Shown: in pieces, positions 30,741 through 43,959 of the stretch
Layout of the letters: every line of letters starts with the position of its first letter
Numbering within the stretch: position 1 is the first letter of the stretch
NCBI RefSeq assembly: GCF_002878395.1
Contig: NC_061114.1
Span: forward strand, 145,730,160 to 145,794,159
Source of the DNA: Capsicum annuum
Lineage: Eukaryota > Streptophyta > Magnoliopsida > Solanales > Solanaceae
Length of the DNA: 64,000 nt
Reading direction: 5' to 3'
Notes under the pieces: model-generated
The model's input: the letters and a program-made list of their open reading frames with translations, nothing else
Database searches by the model: none
Told to the model about the DNA's origin: nothing
Program-made: the position numbers and the translations under genes

Positions 30741-32848
30741 TGACATGACCCTAATTGAGGCCTTATTATGTCAGGTGCCTTATGTCCAACCAAGACTGGA
30801 GACCATACCAAATGCCAAACCAAAACTGCCTTGTAACCTATGTCGAATAAATTTAAAACATATAACAAGATTGAATAATAATAAAACAAAGACATTAATA
30901 AAACCCATAACCATAAGAAGCCAAACATTCAACCAAATATCAAATCGATGTCAACCCCAATGCCAATTCCAATACCAAGGCTGACACATATACCGACACT
31001 GCCTATGCCCATAGTAGTCACACAAAGCCTCAAGGCAAAAACAAGAAACATCTAGTTGGGACATGCCCCCGACAAAAGCAAAAACCAAAGTCCAAGAAAA
31101 AAATAATATAAAGATATGCATATCATGAAATAGAGTCTTCCATAGTATGAAAGATCACCACTTTAGTCTGACTCTATGTTGTCCCCAAGTCAAACTCACT
31201 AAGCAAGAGTAGTATGCACGATTCCTGCATCGTATGGAGATACATCACTTGAAGATAATAAGTGCGATGTACTATAGCATATACTAAGTAATAAAGAAAG
31301 AATAATTCCATAATTCAAAATCAAAGTAAATAACCATCTGTAATCATATACATATATACATATATACATATATACCATGCCGAGAAAGGGAAATAGGTTT
31401 AACATTAACTTGGGTTGTGTATCTTTACCATCATTGTACACCCATGGGCTATATGGGTCCAGTGTTACCCCATGAATGGTCCCAATGTGTTTAGCTACAC
31501 AAACCAAAGATACCATAGGGGTAGGCAATTCCCATATCCCTTTCACCCTTCATGATACATATATACAAGTACAAACTTAGTGTATTCCCTTGTACCCTAC
31601 AAATATATGGTCCCATGACCATTCTATATTTTGGCAAATATGAATTTCCACTGTCATTTATTGGACTCACCGCTTCACGATTAGCTATCGTAATGTGTCG
31701 TTATTGCCCAACTAAAATATTTAAGACATGATAAAACCACCAATTCCAGAATTAAATTACCAACACATTATGAAGTAATGTCATCAGCCAATACTTAGGG
31801 GATTCCCATGTACACCACAAGGTTTCTAATTAAACCAAAGCTATGTCCAAAAAATTTAAAACCAACTGAATAAATTTAAGTTCTATTACAATATTATGCA
31901 CTGCAAAGATTTCAATAAAAGTCAAACTATGTGACAAGATCATTTTCATTTGCATTTTAACAAATATGTTGAGGGCATAAAGTTTCAAAGACCAAAACAA
32001 GTATCAATTGACAATTCCCATGCAACAACAAGTTCAAACCATAATTATAACATGAAAATACATAAGTAAAACATTGGAAAACATTATCCAACTAAGAACA
32101 ACCAAAACCCCCATCATATATTTCAAAATCAAATATATACCATAATATTACCATGAAACCATTTATTAAAACATGATTTTAGTTGAACTAACAATGAGGG
32201 AGGAGTTACATGCCTTAGACACCAAGGAAAATAGAGATAAACCACCCTTGAGAGCCTTAATAGGTCACCTTTATGAAACCCTAGCATTGTATTAAACCAA
32301 GAGCTTGAGAGAGAATTAAGCGTGTTTGATTGAAAATACTAGGCTAAGGAAGACTCCAAATGTCTTTTATGTTACGAGATCAAAAAGGGGTTAAAAGAGG
32401 AAATGTCTAGATTACCCCCAATTTAAATTGTAAAAATTCTCATAGGATGGTATAATTGGACCTCTCAAATTGTACCCATATCATATGGTCGGTACCCTCT
32501 AATTGTATCCCAGATAGAAGTTTGACACCACATTCTATCCAACATATAAATTTCTTGACTAACTCCTATCTTCACCATATGAATAGTACCCCTAAGTCAT
32601 ACCCAAGGCATAACACCTAAATCTACACACTGGACAACATATGGTTTGGATTCTACCTCTTATTTCATAACCATACGACTCGTATAGAGACTTTCCATAC
32701 CTTGGAAATAACTTGGCCTATATCACATTGATAATTACACCACTAGGGTTCCTATACATGTACCAACATTATACAGCTAGTATGGTGAGTCGTATGATAA
32801 AAGCTCAAAACTTAGGAAATTTCCAATGACAAAACCCAGGGTGTTTCA
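30741..32848 (-). repeat. 5' LTR of element B
   Basis: On the minus strand it begins TGAAACACCCTGGG at 32848 and ends at 30741 (plus strand TGACATGACC). Same family as the element C LTRs but more diverged. It contains a short (TATA/CATA) microsatellite near 31347-31376. The 3' LTR of B is not in the window. Short frames here are not genes. Confidence 0.85.
31347..31376. repeat. Short ATAC/ATAT microsatellite
   Basis: Alternating CATATATACATA units in the element B LTR. Confidence 0.7.
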
Positions 32849-35800
32849 GGGTACCCTTGGTTCAGGTTTTTATGCTTACTAATTTATTTTGGGCTATTTC
32901 ATAGAATTTAATTAAAATAAAACTATGTGTGGGACCTATATTTAGTTGAAACAACCATGGATGAAAGTTTGAATGGTTTTGTTGAGTTTGGAAAGTCAAA
33001 TTTTACAGTATATCAATGTTCGTTTGCTTGAATAGGTTTGAACGAATCCCTACCACCTGCTCGATGCCTATTTTTACTTAGAAAAATCTGATGCCTCGGT
33101 TCCTGGTGCGGTCATGTAAGCAGCTTGGGAGTTTCTTAAGCAATAATCTCTTTAGATACCTTGTGCTGCTTTAGCACCCTTGGCTGCCCAGCTGAGGTTC
33201 GTTTTATCCAACCTTTTCCTCTTAGTCAATCATCACTTTAGTGACTAGAGTGTCGCATAAGAAGTCTCTGCCTCTCCTGACCCACAACTTTAGTGGTCAA
33301 ATATTGCTTAACCGGATACTGCTGGTATTATATTTACTATTTCACCTTAATTTTTTTATTTTCTTAATATTTTAAACTATTTTTTAGAGCTCAGAACATG
33401 GGAAGTGTGGAAAATCATTCATTGATACTAAGGCAACCTACTACAACACTCCTTGGTCATTTTTTATTATTTATTCTATCAAATTGCATCCTCTTTCACT
33501 TTAAAGTTTGAGAATCTAGGTCTTAAATTCATAAACATTTGGTGTGATTTGGACACCTATTTATACTTTATTTGTGCAAAAGTTTTTTGTATACATTCCT
33601 TGTCATTCGAGGGACCTCATGATAGATTCAATTATGAGATTCCATTAGCGAGCCCCATGGCCCATTTTTAGCCGTATTATGCATTTAAAGTCTTATATAA
33701 AAACGGGTATCATTATTGATGTATATATTATTATTTTGATCACATGGTGACTTTTTTTAATAGTGGGTCGAGGATGAGCAATTCATGGATGATTCATGCT
33801 TTGCAATTCGGCTTTGAGGTAGGCTTCGATCTACTTTTTATGTTAGATTTTGAATAGTTTATATTAAAATCTAGGTGGGGTTATAGGATGGGTTGAGGAC
33901 TAGTATATCATGACATAGCCTAAATAGGGAATTAAGAACAAAAATGTGACCCTTTCCTTAGACTAAAATACCTTTTAAGCCTCTAGAATCCTACTACATT
34001 TGATGATGGGCTAGATTAACTATATATTATTATAAGGATTCTTTTATCATAGAACTTATCATACTAGTTAGTATTTGGATTGACATTTCCAGATTAGAAC
34101 CTTGTAGTATTTTTTTCCCTTGTTTATCTTAGTATCCAAGGTTAGGTTGTTAATATTATAATGAATTTTATATTTAGGGCCCAAGGCAGTAATTTGATAC
34201 TAGTTGGGCTCCAATTTAGTATTCTATCTCTTGGAAGGATGTGGTTGTTGTTTATAGATGCTTATGGTTGTATTTTTTTGATATTGGTGGTGAAAGCATA
34301 CTTTAGGCGTATTTTATTTTACTTAGTGGTACAATTTCAATCAAATCCTTGATTCTACTAATATTTTCTAAAAAGAGAATTATTTTTGCCATTCACTTTT
34401 AAAATATATTCTTTTACAATGGGAATTGTACCATATTAATTAATTAATTATGAGCTTTTAAAATAAATAGGATATTTTGGAAACCAGATCGAGATATATT
34501 TTGATCTATTACTATTCCACTCTTCTACCACTAATATTTACTTTAGTCGGGAAAGATTTTGAACTTTTCTACATTATTCTAAAAATATTAGTCTCAACAT
34601 CGATCTTGGATAATAGATTTGCATATTTATACTCTTTTAGTCACTGTTTAATTTTGTGCACTTCTTATACTAATATAGATATTTCTCCAATACTAGATGG
34701 AGTAGATTGACCATGATGGCTATTAGAAGTCTTATTTAAGGATCAGCAGTGTATATGGATATCTTGAGTCTCCTATAGGACCCTTCATCCATGAGACACA
34801 ATGTTATAGATCCATGAGACACAATATTATAGAAGGATAGTTTTCATAGGTCCTACCTTTATGAGCTACTGAGCTTGAGGAAGTAAAAACACTTGGCACG
34901 TTATAGAACATAGATTTGACATGACATTAACTATTTATGTTGTATTCATTTATTTATATTCATTTTCTGTCACTAGTATAATTTTTGGGTTCTTACATTT
35001 ATCATCCTTATGGGGTTTTATATAGGTATAAGTTATGGTCAATGTTACTGAGTGTTTAATTGAGACTTTTAGGCTTCTGGGGGCCCGATTATGTTGTTGC
35101 TTGTCTAGACTATCCAGTTTGTTTATTATTGATTATTATGGTTAGTTTGTGGAAACTATTATTATGGAATAGTAGCTAATATTATTGGTACATTTTATGA
35201 TATCTTTTCCCTATTACTATATATTACATTTCTTGATAGTTCAACTCATATTTAATAATCCTTTGGATAGAGGCCTTGCTATACTAGTACTACCTTTCCT
35301 TCTAAGGTATAATCATCAAAAGGTTTTATTGGTTCCTTAAGGTTATCATCTCTGAGTCTAGTCAAATATTTAAGTGTGTATATGTACATACATATGTATA
35401 TGTAAGTAGTGTATTATAATGTATCTCTTTCTTTTTCATTTATTCAGATTTTATGTCTATCCTTTCGCCTTATATTAATAATATATCTTTCTTTCCTTTA
35501 CTATCCATTAGTATACTCTGCTAGTGATATAAAATATGGTATTTTATCTCTTGAATATGATTAGAATACGATAGTTTACCTTATTTCTCCATTAGCATAA
35601 TTATATCTATTTCTTGTATAGTTGCTTGTAGTTTATATATATGTTTTACTAGTTATTTATGCTTGCATTTTCTTTAGAGCTAAGTTAGTCGATTCCTATT
35701 AAGTACCCCATGTTTGGTACTCATACTATACTTCTGTAGCATTAAGATGATAGAATGAGTTCTTTCTATAAATGTGTGCATCATGTGGAGCAACTACGAA

Positions 35801-36128
35801 TAAGAGATTTGGGGTGAGATCTTGATATTTATAGTATTCCTACTCTCTCTTGTGTTGATTATACTTATCTCAATTTTGAATTTCAAATAGGATTTGTACA
35901 TATATGTTTATTTTGTATTTCCCTTTGTACTCTAATTGTATTAGAAGGTTATGTGATGACTTCACTAGGAATTGGGATTGTATTCTTTATTAGTCTCTTT
36001 ACTTATTTATTTTTTGAGGTTTATTTTAGTTCTTTGTTTATTACTAGCTATTCTATATTTTAGTTTGGCTTACCTAATAGTAGGTTATAGTAGGTGAAGT
36101 AATAAATTGATATATTAGGTTATACCAA
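32849..36128 (+). repeat. 5' LTR of element E (about 3.3 kb kept)
   Basis: The first 1.1 kb aligns with 40010-41095. The remainder runs to the PBS and ends with GGCTTACCTAATAGTAGG, typical of the 3' end of such LTRs. This explains the gene-free stretch 33700-36100, including a small (ATTA)n run near 34436. Short frames inside are not genes. Confidence 0.72.
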
Positions 36129-36130
36129 AT

Positions 36131-36143
36131 TAGTATTATAGCC
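36131..36143 (+). promoter_or_regulatory. Decayed PBS of element E
   Basis: TAGTATTATAGCC followed by TAGGTTTACC, against the expected TGGTATCAGAGCC then TAGGTT. Position and following sequence support the call. Confidence 0.7.
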
Positions 36144-37560
36144 TAGGTTTACCATTGTATTGGTACATGAGATGAGTGTGTAGTAGAGTCCTATAGATTG
36201 GCATTGAGATGTCGATATCCTATCTTTGGGAGGCTACAAGGCATTCTTAAAAAAATCTTTTCTTGACTTTCTATCATGTAGCCATATTTCTATGAATTTC
36301 TAGTACTTTCTTTGATTCCATTATTTCCCAAATGGATAACATGAGGTTATCAATAGATGTGGGAAAAAATATTAGATGTGTTTCACATATTTCAGATCAG
36401 CTTTGGTCTAGGGAGTTAAAGATTGATAAAATGGATCTTCAACATCAGTTGAGGTTATGGGGAATGCCCAGGATTCTATAGTGTATGAACCCACATCAAC
36501 TTTTTAGGATACCATTTTGAGGATTCCAAGCCTTTTCATAGATACTTCACAACCAAAGATATTGTTTGGTACTTTGTGGTTCACCGAGTAGTGTTGGGTT
36601 TGTTGCTGTCCAGCAGTGTTTTCTTTAGGATTTAGTATGTGAATGGGTTTATTGAGTGGCTAGACATATCCTATACTATATCCTTCAGAGCATGAGATGG
36701 TGCATCAATTTGTTAGACAATTTACTTAACCACTCTGCTTGGCATTAGAATATTTGATAGTAAGAAGATTTTCTTTCCTCAGGTTGTTGTTCATGTAAGG
36801 ACTATAAAGAGGGAATATATTAAGATATAAGGAGGTGTCTATAAGGGTCTATGTCTTTAGTATACTGTTATTTGTATTTTATTTTGTAGTAAGGATCTTC
36901 TTAACAAAGGTCAGCATAATTTCAACCTATCAGTTTTTTTCAGGTAGTATCTCAAGCTATAGGTGGCTCTTAGATTGGTCATGGTGGTCATATTGGGATG
37001 ATTTCAGGTTAGATATTACTGAGTAATTGATATAGGTCTTTAGGTAGTGAAAAGTATTTTAGATCAGTCGGTGTAGTATATTAGAGAGTCCTAGGGACAT
37101 GTTTGGACTGTGGAGGGGTTTGTTATTGGTCTAGGGAATGCCCTAGGCATGAATTGGTTGTCCAAATAGGGTCAACACATGTTTCTTACTAGCTAAGAGC
37201 TCCAAAGCTATGTTATTATTACATAGAGATGATCACTTCAGTAGAGAGTGTCCTAGGCATTAATTTGTCAGCAATTTAGGGATGAATTGTATTTGTCATT
37301 GGGTTAGAGCTTTAAAGGTTTGCTACAATTGTAGAGACACCACTTACTAGTCCATAGAGTGCCCCCAACATGGGACTATTAGTCATTTAAAACATCAAGA
37401 TCAATCTAATTTTTTTGGCACTTTAAATTATAAGTAGTGCAGTTAGTGCCTCAATTGGTGATTTAGATGCTAAGGCTGGGTTCAGACACACTCAAATTTG
37501 TACTTCTTTGGGCACATTAGGACTTTACTTAGGACCTATCGATATAGGTTCAATTTGATG
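36144..37560 (+). pseudogene. Element E gag with three tandem zinc knuckles
   Basis: Leader with the family phrases GTAGAGTCCTATAGATTGG and GGAGGCTACAAGGCAT, then a gag remnant from about 36300. No frame exceeds 65 codons. Three CCHC knuckles are legible at 37100-37141 (CLDCGGVCYWSREC), 37211-37251 (one base deleted) and 37321-37362 (CYNCRDTTY-stop-SIEC), each followed by P-R-H or P-Q-H. The histidine of knuckles 1 and 3 is Tyr, a C-to-T change. The 110-bp period makes this a tandem duplication inside gag. Confidence 0.65.
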
Positions 37561-39751
37561 TACTATCTTTTGAGTTTCTTTTTGGATCTGTGTTAGGGTT
37601 TTCATAACCATCAGTGATTATACGCTTTGGTATCACTATAGCGATTGTTGTTTTTCCTTTTATGGAGTTATTTTTGTATGACCATCACCATAGATGATTT
37701 ATTTTAGTAGTGTATCCATGTGGTATTTCCCTTTAGGTGTAGCAATTCAGTTTAAGTCTTTTTTCTCTTGCATTATGGCATTTTTATGACCTTAGAGTGG
37801 TATTGGTTATATTTTCTATTTTTGGTGCCACCTACACATTGCCCTGTTGTTTCTATTATTATTATTGTTGTTGTTTTTGATTCTTACTTGATAGACAGAT
37901 AGACTAATATTATTTAGTTAGAATCCCCTTCCTCCTAATTCTTCTTTATTGTCTTAGACAACTAATGCGGTTGGTTGCTTCTCTCTCTTTTAAGGAGGGG
38001 TTGGTTGTTTTTCTTGTGTTGGAAATGTTAGATCAATTTTTGTGTAGGTTGTAAAAGTGATGGAAGATTTATCCTTCCAAGTCCTTGTTATGGTTTTAGA
38101 GTTGGCAATTTATTCTATTGCCCATTTCTAATGTTGAAGAGTCTAAGGGTTGCTTTTTTATTTTTTTTGGTTCTTTTCTAGGTGATAGTCTTGATTTTGG
38201 TAATGGTTTTATGTTGGATACTCTATTCTTTCTATGACGTAGGTCATGATTCAATTGAGTCAACCTTGGTTTGCTTGGGCGACTTCAAGAATTTCTCTTT
38301 TCGGTAATTGAACTGCCTTATGTGAATAGGTGGAATGTTTCATCTTGATGATATATAATTGCTCACCAATTGTCAGTAAATAAAGCAAGTGACTTTAGGT
38401 GTAAGCATTTATTTCTGTAGATGGAGTATTAGTTTGACAAGATATAGCCTAAGGTTGTATTTTTTCTGAGTTGCTCATATTTTGGCTACCATTAGTAGTT
38501 GTTGCAGCTTTGGAGAGTTCTTGGTTATGTCATATTTTGTTATGCCTTTAATGGATGTAGATTTAACAGTTCATAACTTTATCCTATGGTTTACCATCAA
38601 ATCAGGTTTGGTTCCTCGATAATATTTCAGTTTCAGCTTTTGTGAGAATTGTTAGGGATATGCCTGATTTCTGATGGTGATGTTAATTTTTGATGTTTTT
38701 CCCTAGTTAATACTTGTTGTCTCAACTATTGGATTTGGACTCTTTTGAATGATGGCTTAAAAGGTTATGATATATTTTTGCATATAGTCGAGAGCAAGTA
38801 ATTTGGCTATGATGCTAACATTATAGCTATGTATTGCATAACTGAATTGTCCCATTTCAAGATTTGTTTCAGTATGGGATTTACTTATAGGCTGGATAAG
38901 CCTACTCATTACCTATCAACTCATATCTCCTCAGTTCAAATAGATTATATTGATAGATGCTCCGAGGATAGTCCATTGGCTTTTGGTGGGTCTCTACTAT
39001 TTTGTCCTTGGTTCTTAGTTTTTACCTAAATTTTGGATTATCGGCTAAGCAGAAAACTGCGCTCAAATTTTACTTAGCATGGTTTCATCTTTTGTTGATG
39101 GGACATTCTATAATGCATTATGATTGGGGTTCCTATCTATCAACTTAGAGAGTCATTTGGACTAGTTATAGCTTTGGCTAGAGATTATTAGCTTTGATTA
39201 TCGCTATTTATGTGTTCAAGTAGTACCTTCTGGGATTATTCTTATGCTTTCCCTTATGAATTTTTGATGGATCAATTTTAGTTCTTCAAGATTAGTATGA
39301 TCTTATTGCAAGAGAAAGGCTGGGATGACATTTTACTGATTCAAGTATATAGCAGGTTTGGAATGATGAGGGAATGCTTGATTTGGAATTGGAGTTGGTT
39401 GCAAGGTTCATGCCTTGGATTTTCTTTAGCATAGTCGAATTTTATCTTTGGAATTTAGTTATGTGCTATCAGTGTATTGTGCTTTGGGTTTGCATGCTTC
39501 AGTCGTGTTTGTCCTAGTTGGAGGTTAGTTAGTTGTTGAGGATAAGTTATTTTTTACTTGGAATGTGAAGTAAGAAAGTTGGTCAAAAAAGGATGCCTTT
39601 GGTGAAATCCCTTGAAAGTGTTGGTTTGCCTTAGATGCTATTTGCGAAGTCTTTCTCAAAGCATGTGAGCCCAATATCTCTGCATTTCAAACTTATGTGC
39701 TCTTTCTATCCATTGACTTTGGGGAATGAAATTCCTTTTAGTAGTGGATAT
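37561..39751 (+). pseudogene. Element E pol remnant, mostly unreadable
   Basis: The space where protease, RT, RNase H and integrase should lie. I can read only an integrase scrap at 38893-38920 (Y-R-L-D-K-P-T-H-Y-L, cf. the D-R-L-T-K-S-A-H-F motif of the other elements). The total length is too short for complete pol, so internal deletions are likely. No ORF is convincing. Confidence 0.45.
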
Positions 39752-41099
39752 TGTAATGACCATCCAGGTAATTTGCGAAATTTCCATGCATTTCTAACAT
39801 TTCAAGCCTTCCGACAGAAACTACATGTCATTTATAACTTTTTGAATCTATCCGTTGAGATATCAAATAGTTTATTTGTATTTTAGTCTAATTTTACTAT
39901 TTTGGAGCTTTTGCAATTAAGGAATTGCGTTTGGACCAAAACTCCTGGTAAATTACCTATAATGGAAATTCTGATAGCACTATTAGCTCTAGAATACTGA
40001 TTTAGTCTAGGGTGTGTTCATTCATGTTCTGAGGCTTTTGAACTCTTTTTGGACTATTGGATAGAATTTGATTAAAATCAAAATAGGCTGGAGACCCATA
40101 TTTAATCAAAGCAACTTTAAATAAAAGTTTTGATGGCTCTATTGAGTCTTAAATGTAAAATTTGTTATGCTAGCATTGTTCATTTATGATCATTAAGTTC
40201 CCCAAAAAATACCAAATACTTGATCAGAGTTCATTTGGACTTATCAAAATCTGCTGCCTCAGCTTCTCATGTAATAACTTAAGTGGCTTAGGGTCGCTTA
40301 AGCGATAGTTGCTTTACAAACCTTGTCCCACTATAGTAGCTTTGGCATCCTAGAGGAGGGTCACTTTAGCAAACCTATTTGCATAAGTAGACTTTTCTTT
40401 AAAAATCAGAGTGTCACTTAAGCGGTGCCCAATCTCCTGACCCATCGCTTTAGCGGTCAAATGTCGCTTAAGTGGTTGTTGCTTAACCAACCCAGTAGAC
40501 TCTTAGGAAGACACTATTGGTATTATGTTCTCTCCTTCACCCAATTTTCCTTCTTTTTCGTAACCCTTTTCCTTTATTTTTGGGAACCTGAAATGTGGTT
40601 TATTATTTTTTCCTTAAAATTCCATCATTCTTCATTGTTAATTTCTAGAATTTAGGTCTTAAATTTCCAAACATTAGGGGTTTATTTATGTCCCTATTTA
40701 AACTCCATTTGTGCTTAACTTTTGAGAAAACATTCCTTGTACTTTGAGAGGCCACATGAAGAATTCAATTTTATGATTCCATCACAAGCCCCACGGGCTT
40801 ATTTTGAGTCAGTTTTGGGCCTAGAGTTTTATATTGCAATACAGGAATCATTTTACTCCTACTGAAATCTAGATTATTATTTTGATAGTGTAGCAATATT
40901 TTGGAATCGCAGATGGAAGGTGAGTGATTCATTGATGATTCAAGATTTGCAGTTGGTCATCGAGGTAGTCTTCTGTCTTATTTTCTATGTGATATGAGGT
41001 TGAGTAGAGTCCATGCTAGGCAGGGATTGTAGGATTGATTGATGACTAGTATATCATGACTTATCCTAATTAGGGTATTTAGAATAGAAATGTAATCCA
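39752..41099 (+). repeat. 3' LTR of element E, truncated
   Basis: Begins TGTAATGACCATCCAGG, a canonical LTR start, and from about 40010 matches 32849-33960. It stops at about 41099, where LTR H begins. The full LTR would be about 3.5 kb. Confidence 0.75.
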
Positions 41100-41275
41100 A
41101 GCCTCTCACGATATGAACCAGAGCCTAGTCCTGACGGGTATCTCAAGTTCACCAAGGACCGAAGACTAACCCTATTAACCAAGACAACCAACACACAATA
41201 CAACTAGCAATAGATTATTTTTAAACATATAATAAGATAGACCTGAGTTTTTCAACATATAACAAGATAGATAAA
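41100..41275 (-). repeat. LTR fragment H, left part
   Basis: Resembles the 3' end of the element B/C LTR family (ACATATAACAAGATAG occurs in all). It is continued on the far side of element F at 61114-61390. Confidence 0.6.
41271..41275. repeat. Target-site duplication, left copy, of element F (ATAAA)
   Basis: Perfect match to 61114-61118 on the other side of element F. Confidence 0.85.
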
Positions 41276-43707
41276 TATAACGCCCCAAAACATGGTCCCG
41301 AGATGTCACACGATGCTCTAGACTATGAGTAGTCTAAAACTAACCCTGCATGCCTTCTACTAAGTCTAAATCTTATAATAAAGGAAACATAGACATAATA
41401 TTCATACTATATGTGGAAAACTATCTGAACATCATACTGAATAACCTGAATTAACAGTAGCAGTCTGACAAGACTCTACTACTAATATCTAGAGAGAAAT
41501 TGAGAAAAACCCTCAACTATATTGGACTTAACTGAAAGCAACTACTCAAATACTATGAAGATGGAAATCAAAATAACTAAGTCCCCGAACTGTGAGGACT
41601 CACCAACTGTCGGGATGTAGATGGAGATGCTCGAAATCAATCTCGCTGCTGAAACAGAATATCTGAAGTTACATTGTGAGACAATGTAGCATATAGCCAT
41701 ATATGTGGATTAGTACTTTGAGGATTTATTGAGTATATGGGGGTGAATGAATAATTAAAATATTATCTCAACATTTACATCAATTTGTATAAGAATGCAT
41801 GCTAAATGTAAATGAATCACATAAGATGGAATATCCGAATGCAGAGAATCATAATCATGAGTAGAAAATCATACTTTATAAATCTAGTAAGCCATAAAAT
41901 CTTGTTCTAAAAGTTGTACTTGTGTTCTATCTTTAAAACATAGTTTCTAAATATAGAAAGGACTTACTCTCATATCTAAAATCTAGAAGGTGAAATCTAT
42001 AACTAATATTTTTCTGTAAAGCATAATCTGAATAAAATTGTGAGCCCTTTACACTTAGTTTCTAAAAGGTTTTTTGTTATTCTTTACTCTTTCTGAAATC
42101 TGTAATTTGTAGGGAAATACTTTAAAAGTTTTATTTGTAAGATTACTCTTTTGTATAGGGAGATTCTTCTAAGAAACATAAGCCATGTGATCTAACATGG
42201 AGTCTAACGTCTTGTTCCCTATAGGGAAAACCTCACGATGGGGATAGGTGTCATACTCTTGCCAAGGAGTATGACCTAATTTAAGTGATCACATCTGTAT
42301 TTTTCATTGATATAGAAATGGAAATAATCTAATAGTCTATATCTACGTTGACTAAGTAGTTCTATCGAAGATAGGGCATGCTAATCCCACACTTCCAACT
42401 CGGTGCTAAATAATACTCCCTTTAAATATATATGCTCATTTTATTTGAAATCAACTTTAAAAGCAAGCATAAGGGTTTATTATGAAACAAATTATACTTT
42501 TATCTGATTCAATTTGTAAGTAAACTGCAGAGTAGTTTTCAAACTTTATCCGATGATCCAAATGATCAAATCTTTACTGAAAATCTGAAAATAAAATGAT
42601 CATTTGATGCTTAAAGCATAATCTTCCTAGAAATAATAATTTTCAATCTTAGGATAGTAACCCATGCATCAATCTCAAGTCAAAACATCATAATAGTCAT
42701 GCTTGGTAATGAAAATGATGATAATTCATCTCAAAATTTGAAATCTACTGCAATAGGCATGAAAATATGAAAATAACCATGCAATTTAACTTCTAAATCA
42801 CTTGAAATCTCATAATCTTGCAATTAGCAATAATGGGTATGAAACCTAATTTAAAACTCATGTATAATCATTCAAAATCATATAAATTTGAAATAAAAAC
42901 TTTGTTTTGGGAACAAGGATGCAAGGGGATCCTTGTTCATAAACCCCACATACCTTCATTGATGAAATTTTAAATAAAGCTTGAACTTGAATCTCTATTT
43001 GTGATTTTTAATATGAACTATTGATTAGATAGATTTGGAAATCCTCAATTTTGGGTTTTCTTAGAGAAGCGATGGAGGAAATTTGATTTCTTGGAGCTCT
43101 AGGATTTTTCTTTGAGAGAGAATGGATGAAAATTAGCATAAAGTGCTTATAATAGGCTTAATTTCTTGTTTAGGACAAATTGGGTGCTGGGGAATTGACC
43201 AAATAGTCCTTTTAAAAATTTTGTTGGAACTTGAAAAATCCAAATTTACATGCCACCGTGACACGCAACTATCGCAGTGGCTTACTAAAAATAGGACCAC
43301 TGGGAATTGGAAGTTCAACGCAATGCGGAGCTATCGTGGCATGCTACTGAAAAGCCATTAATGCCATTATCGAGATATGGTACCATCGTGTTGGGCTACT
43401 GGGATTTGACAAATGGGTAATTGAACTTCACCACGATGCAGGCTTATTGTGGAGGTCCACTGAAAATTGATAATTACAAATTTAACCACCTCGATGCGTT
43501 GCTCATCCAAATGAAAAACTACTTTAATAAAAATTCTAAAACTTCTTAATCGAGTAACAGATTTAGGAGAATTTAGTATCGATGGAAACATAATGCAATT
43601 TTCTAAAAATTTAAGGGTTTGAATCTTAAAAATCTACAAGTAATATAAATTATTACCTTTGATGTTCTATGAGCTAAATTGTGCTAAGAAAAGTATTGGG
43701 TATTACA
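41276..43707 (-). repeat. 3' LTR of element F
   Basis: On the minus strand it begins TGTAATACCC at 43707 and ends at 41276. Matches 58605-61113 throughout. It includes a diverged tandem array of GCGATG/ATCGCGG-type units at about 43243-43505. Short frames are not genes. Confidence 0.9.
43243..43505. repeat. Diverged tandem array with short inverted motifs in the element F 3' LTR
   Basis: Four to five units of about 55-85 bp, each pairing a CACGATGC/AACGCAATGCGG-type word with an ATCGTGGCA/ATCGCAGTGG-type word and then CTACTG. Equivalent array at 60635-60900 in the other LTR. Confidence 0.6.
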
Positions 43708-43722
43708 ATATCTCCCCCCTGG
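43708..43722 (-). promoter_or_regulatory. Polypurine tract of element F
   Basis: The minus strand reads CCCAGGGGGGAGATA/T directly before TGTAATACCC. Confidence 0.88.
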
Positions 43723-43959
43723 GAACATTCCTCTTCGAATATGGCTATTTAAGCTGAGAATACTATGGAATCTAAGGCTATAAACTCTTATGCAAAACTG
43801 AAATAACTGTATGACTGAATTAAAACATACCGAGCTACTGAACTTATCTGCGAGTACATGAATTTACTTGAGGACAACATATAGATGAATCTGAGACTGG
43901 AAAAGAACTAAATAAAGGAAGACTATAAACTTCAGTTGAATCTGAGTTCATGGTGAAGA
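43723..43959 (-). other. Element F 3' untranslated stretch
   Basis: Between the chromodomain tail and the polypurine tract. No coding or regulatory sequence recognised. Confidence 0.55.

Larger units (their letters stand above)
32849..41099 (+). mobile_element. Ty3/gypsy retrotransposon, element E (very old, both LTRs truncated)
   Basis: Homology between 32849-33960 and 40010-41095 (for example GAATTTAATTAAAAT against GAATTTGATTAAAAT) marks the two LTRs. A PBS at 36131, three gag zinc knuckles at 37100-37362 and an integrase scrap near 38880 lie between. The 5' LTR lacks about its first 260 nt where element B inserted, and the 3' LTR is cut at about 41099. Internal region about 3.6 kb, shorter than a full element, so deletions have occurred. 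No usable frame survives. Confidence 0.75.

Noticed and set aside
34430..34450. ATTAATTAATTAATTA run as a satellite or origin
   Set aside because: Only four units in AT-rich LTR sequence; chance-level microsatellite.
33453..36100. A search for a host gene in the ORF-poor stretch
   Set aside because: No ORF over 80 codons and no domain. The stretch is explained as the element E 5' LTR.
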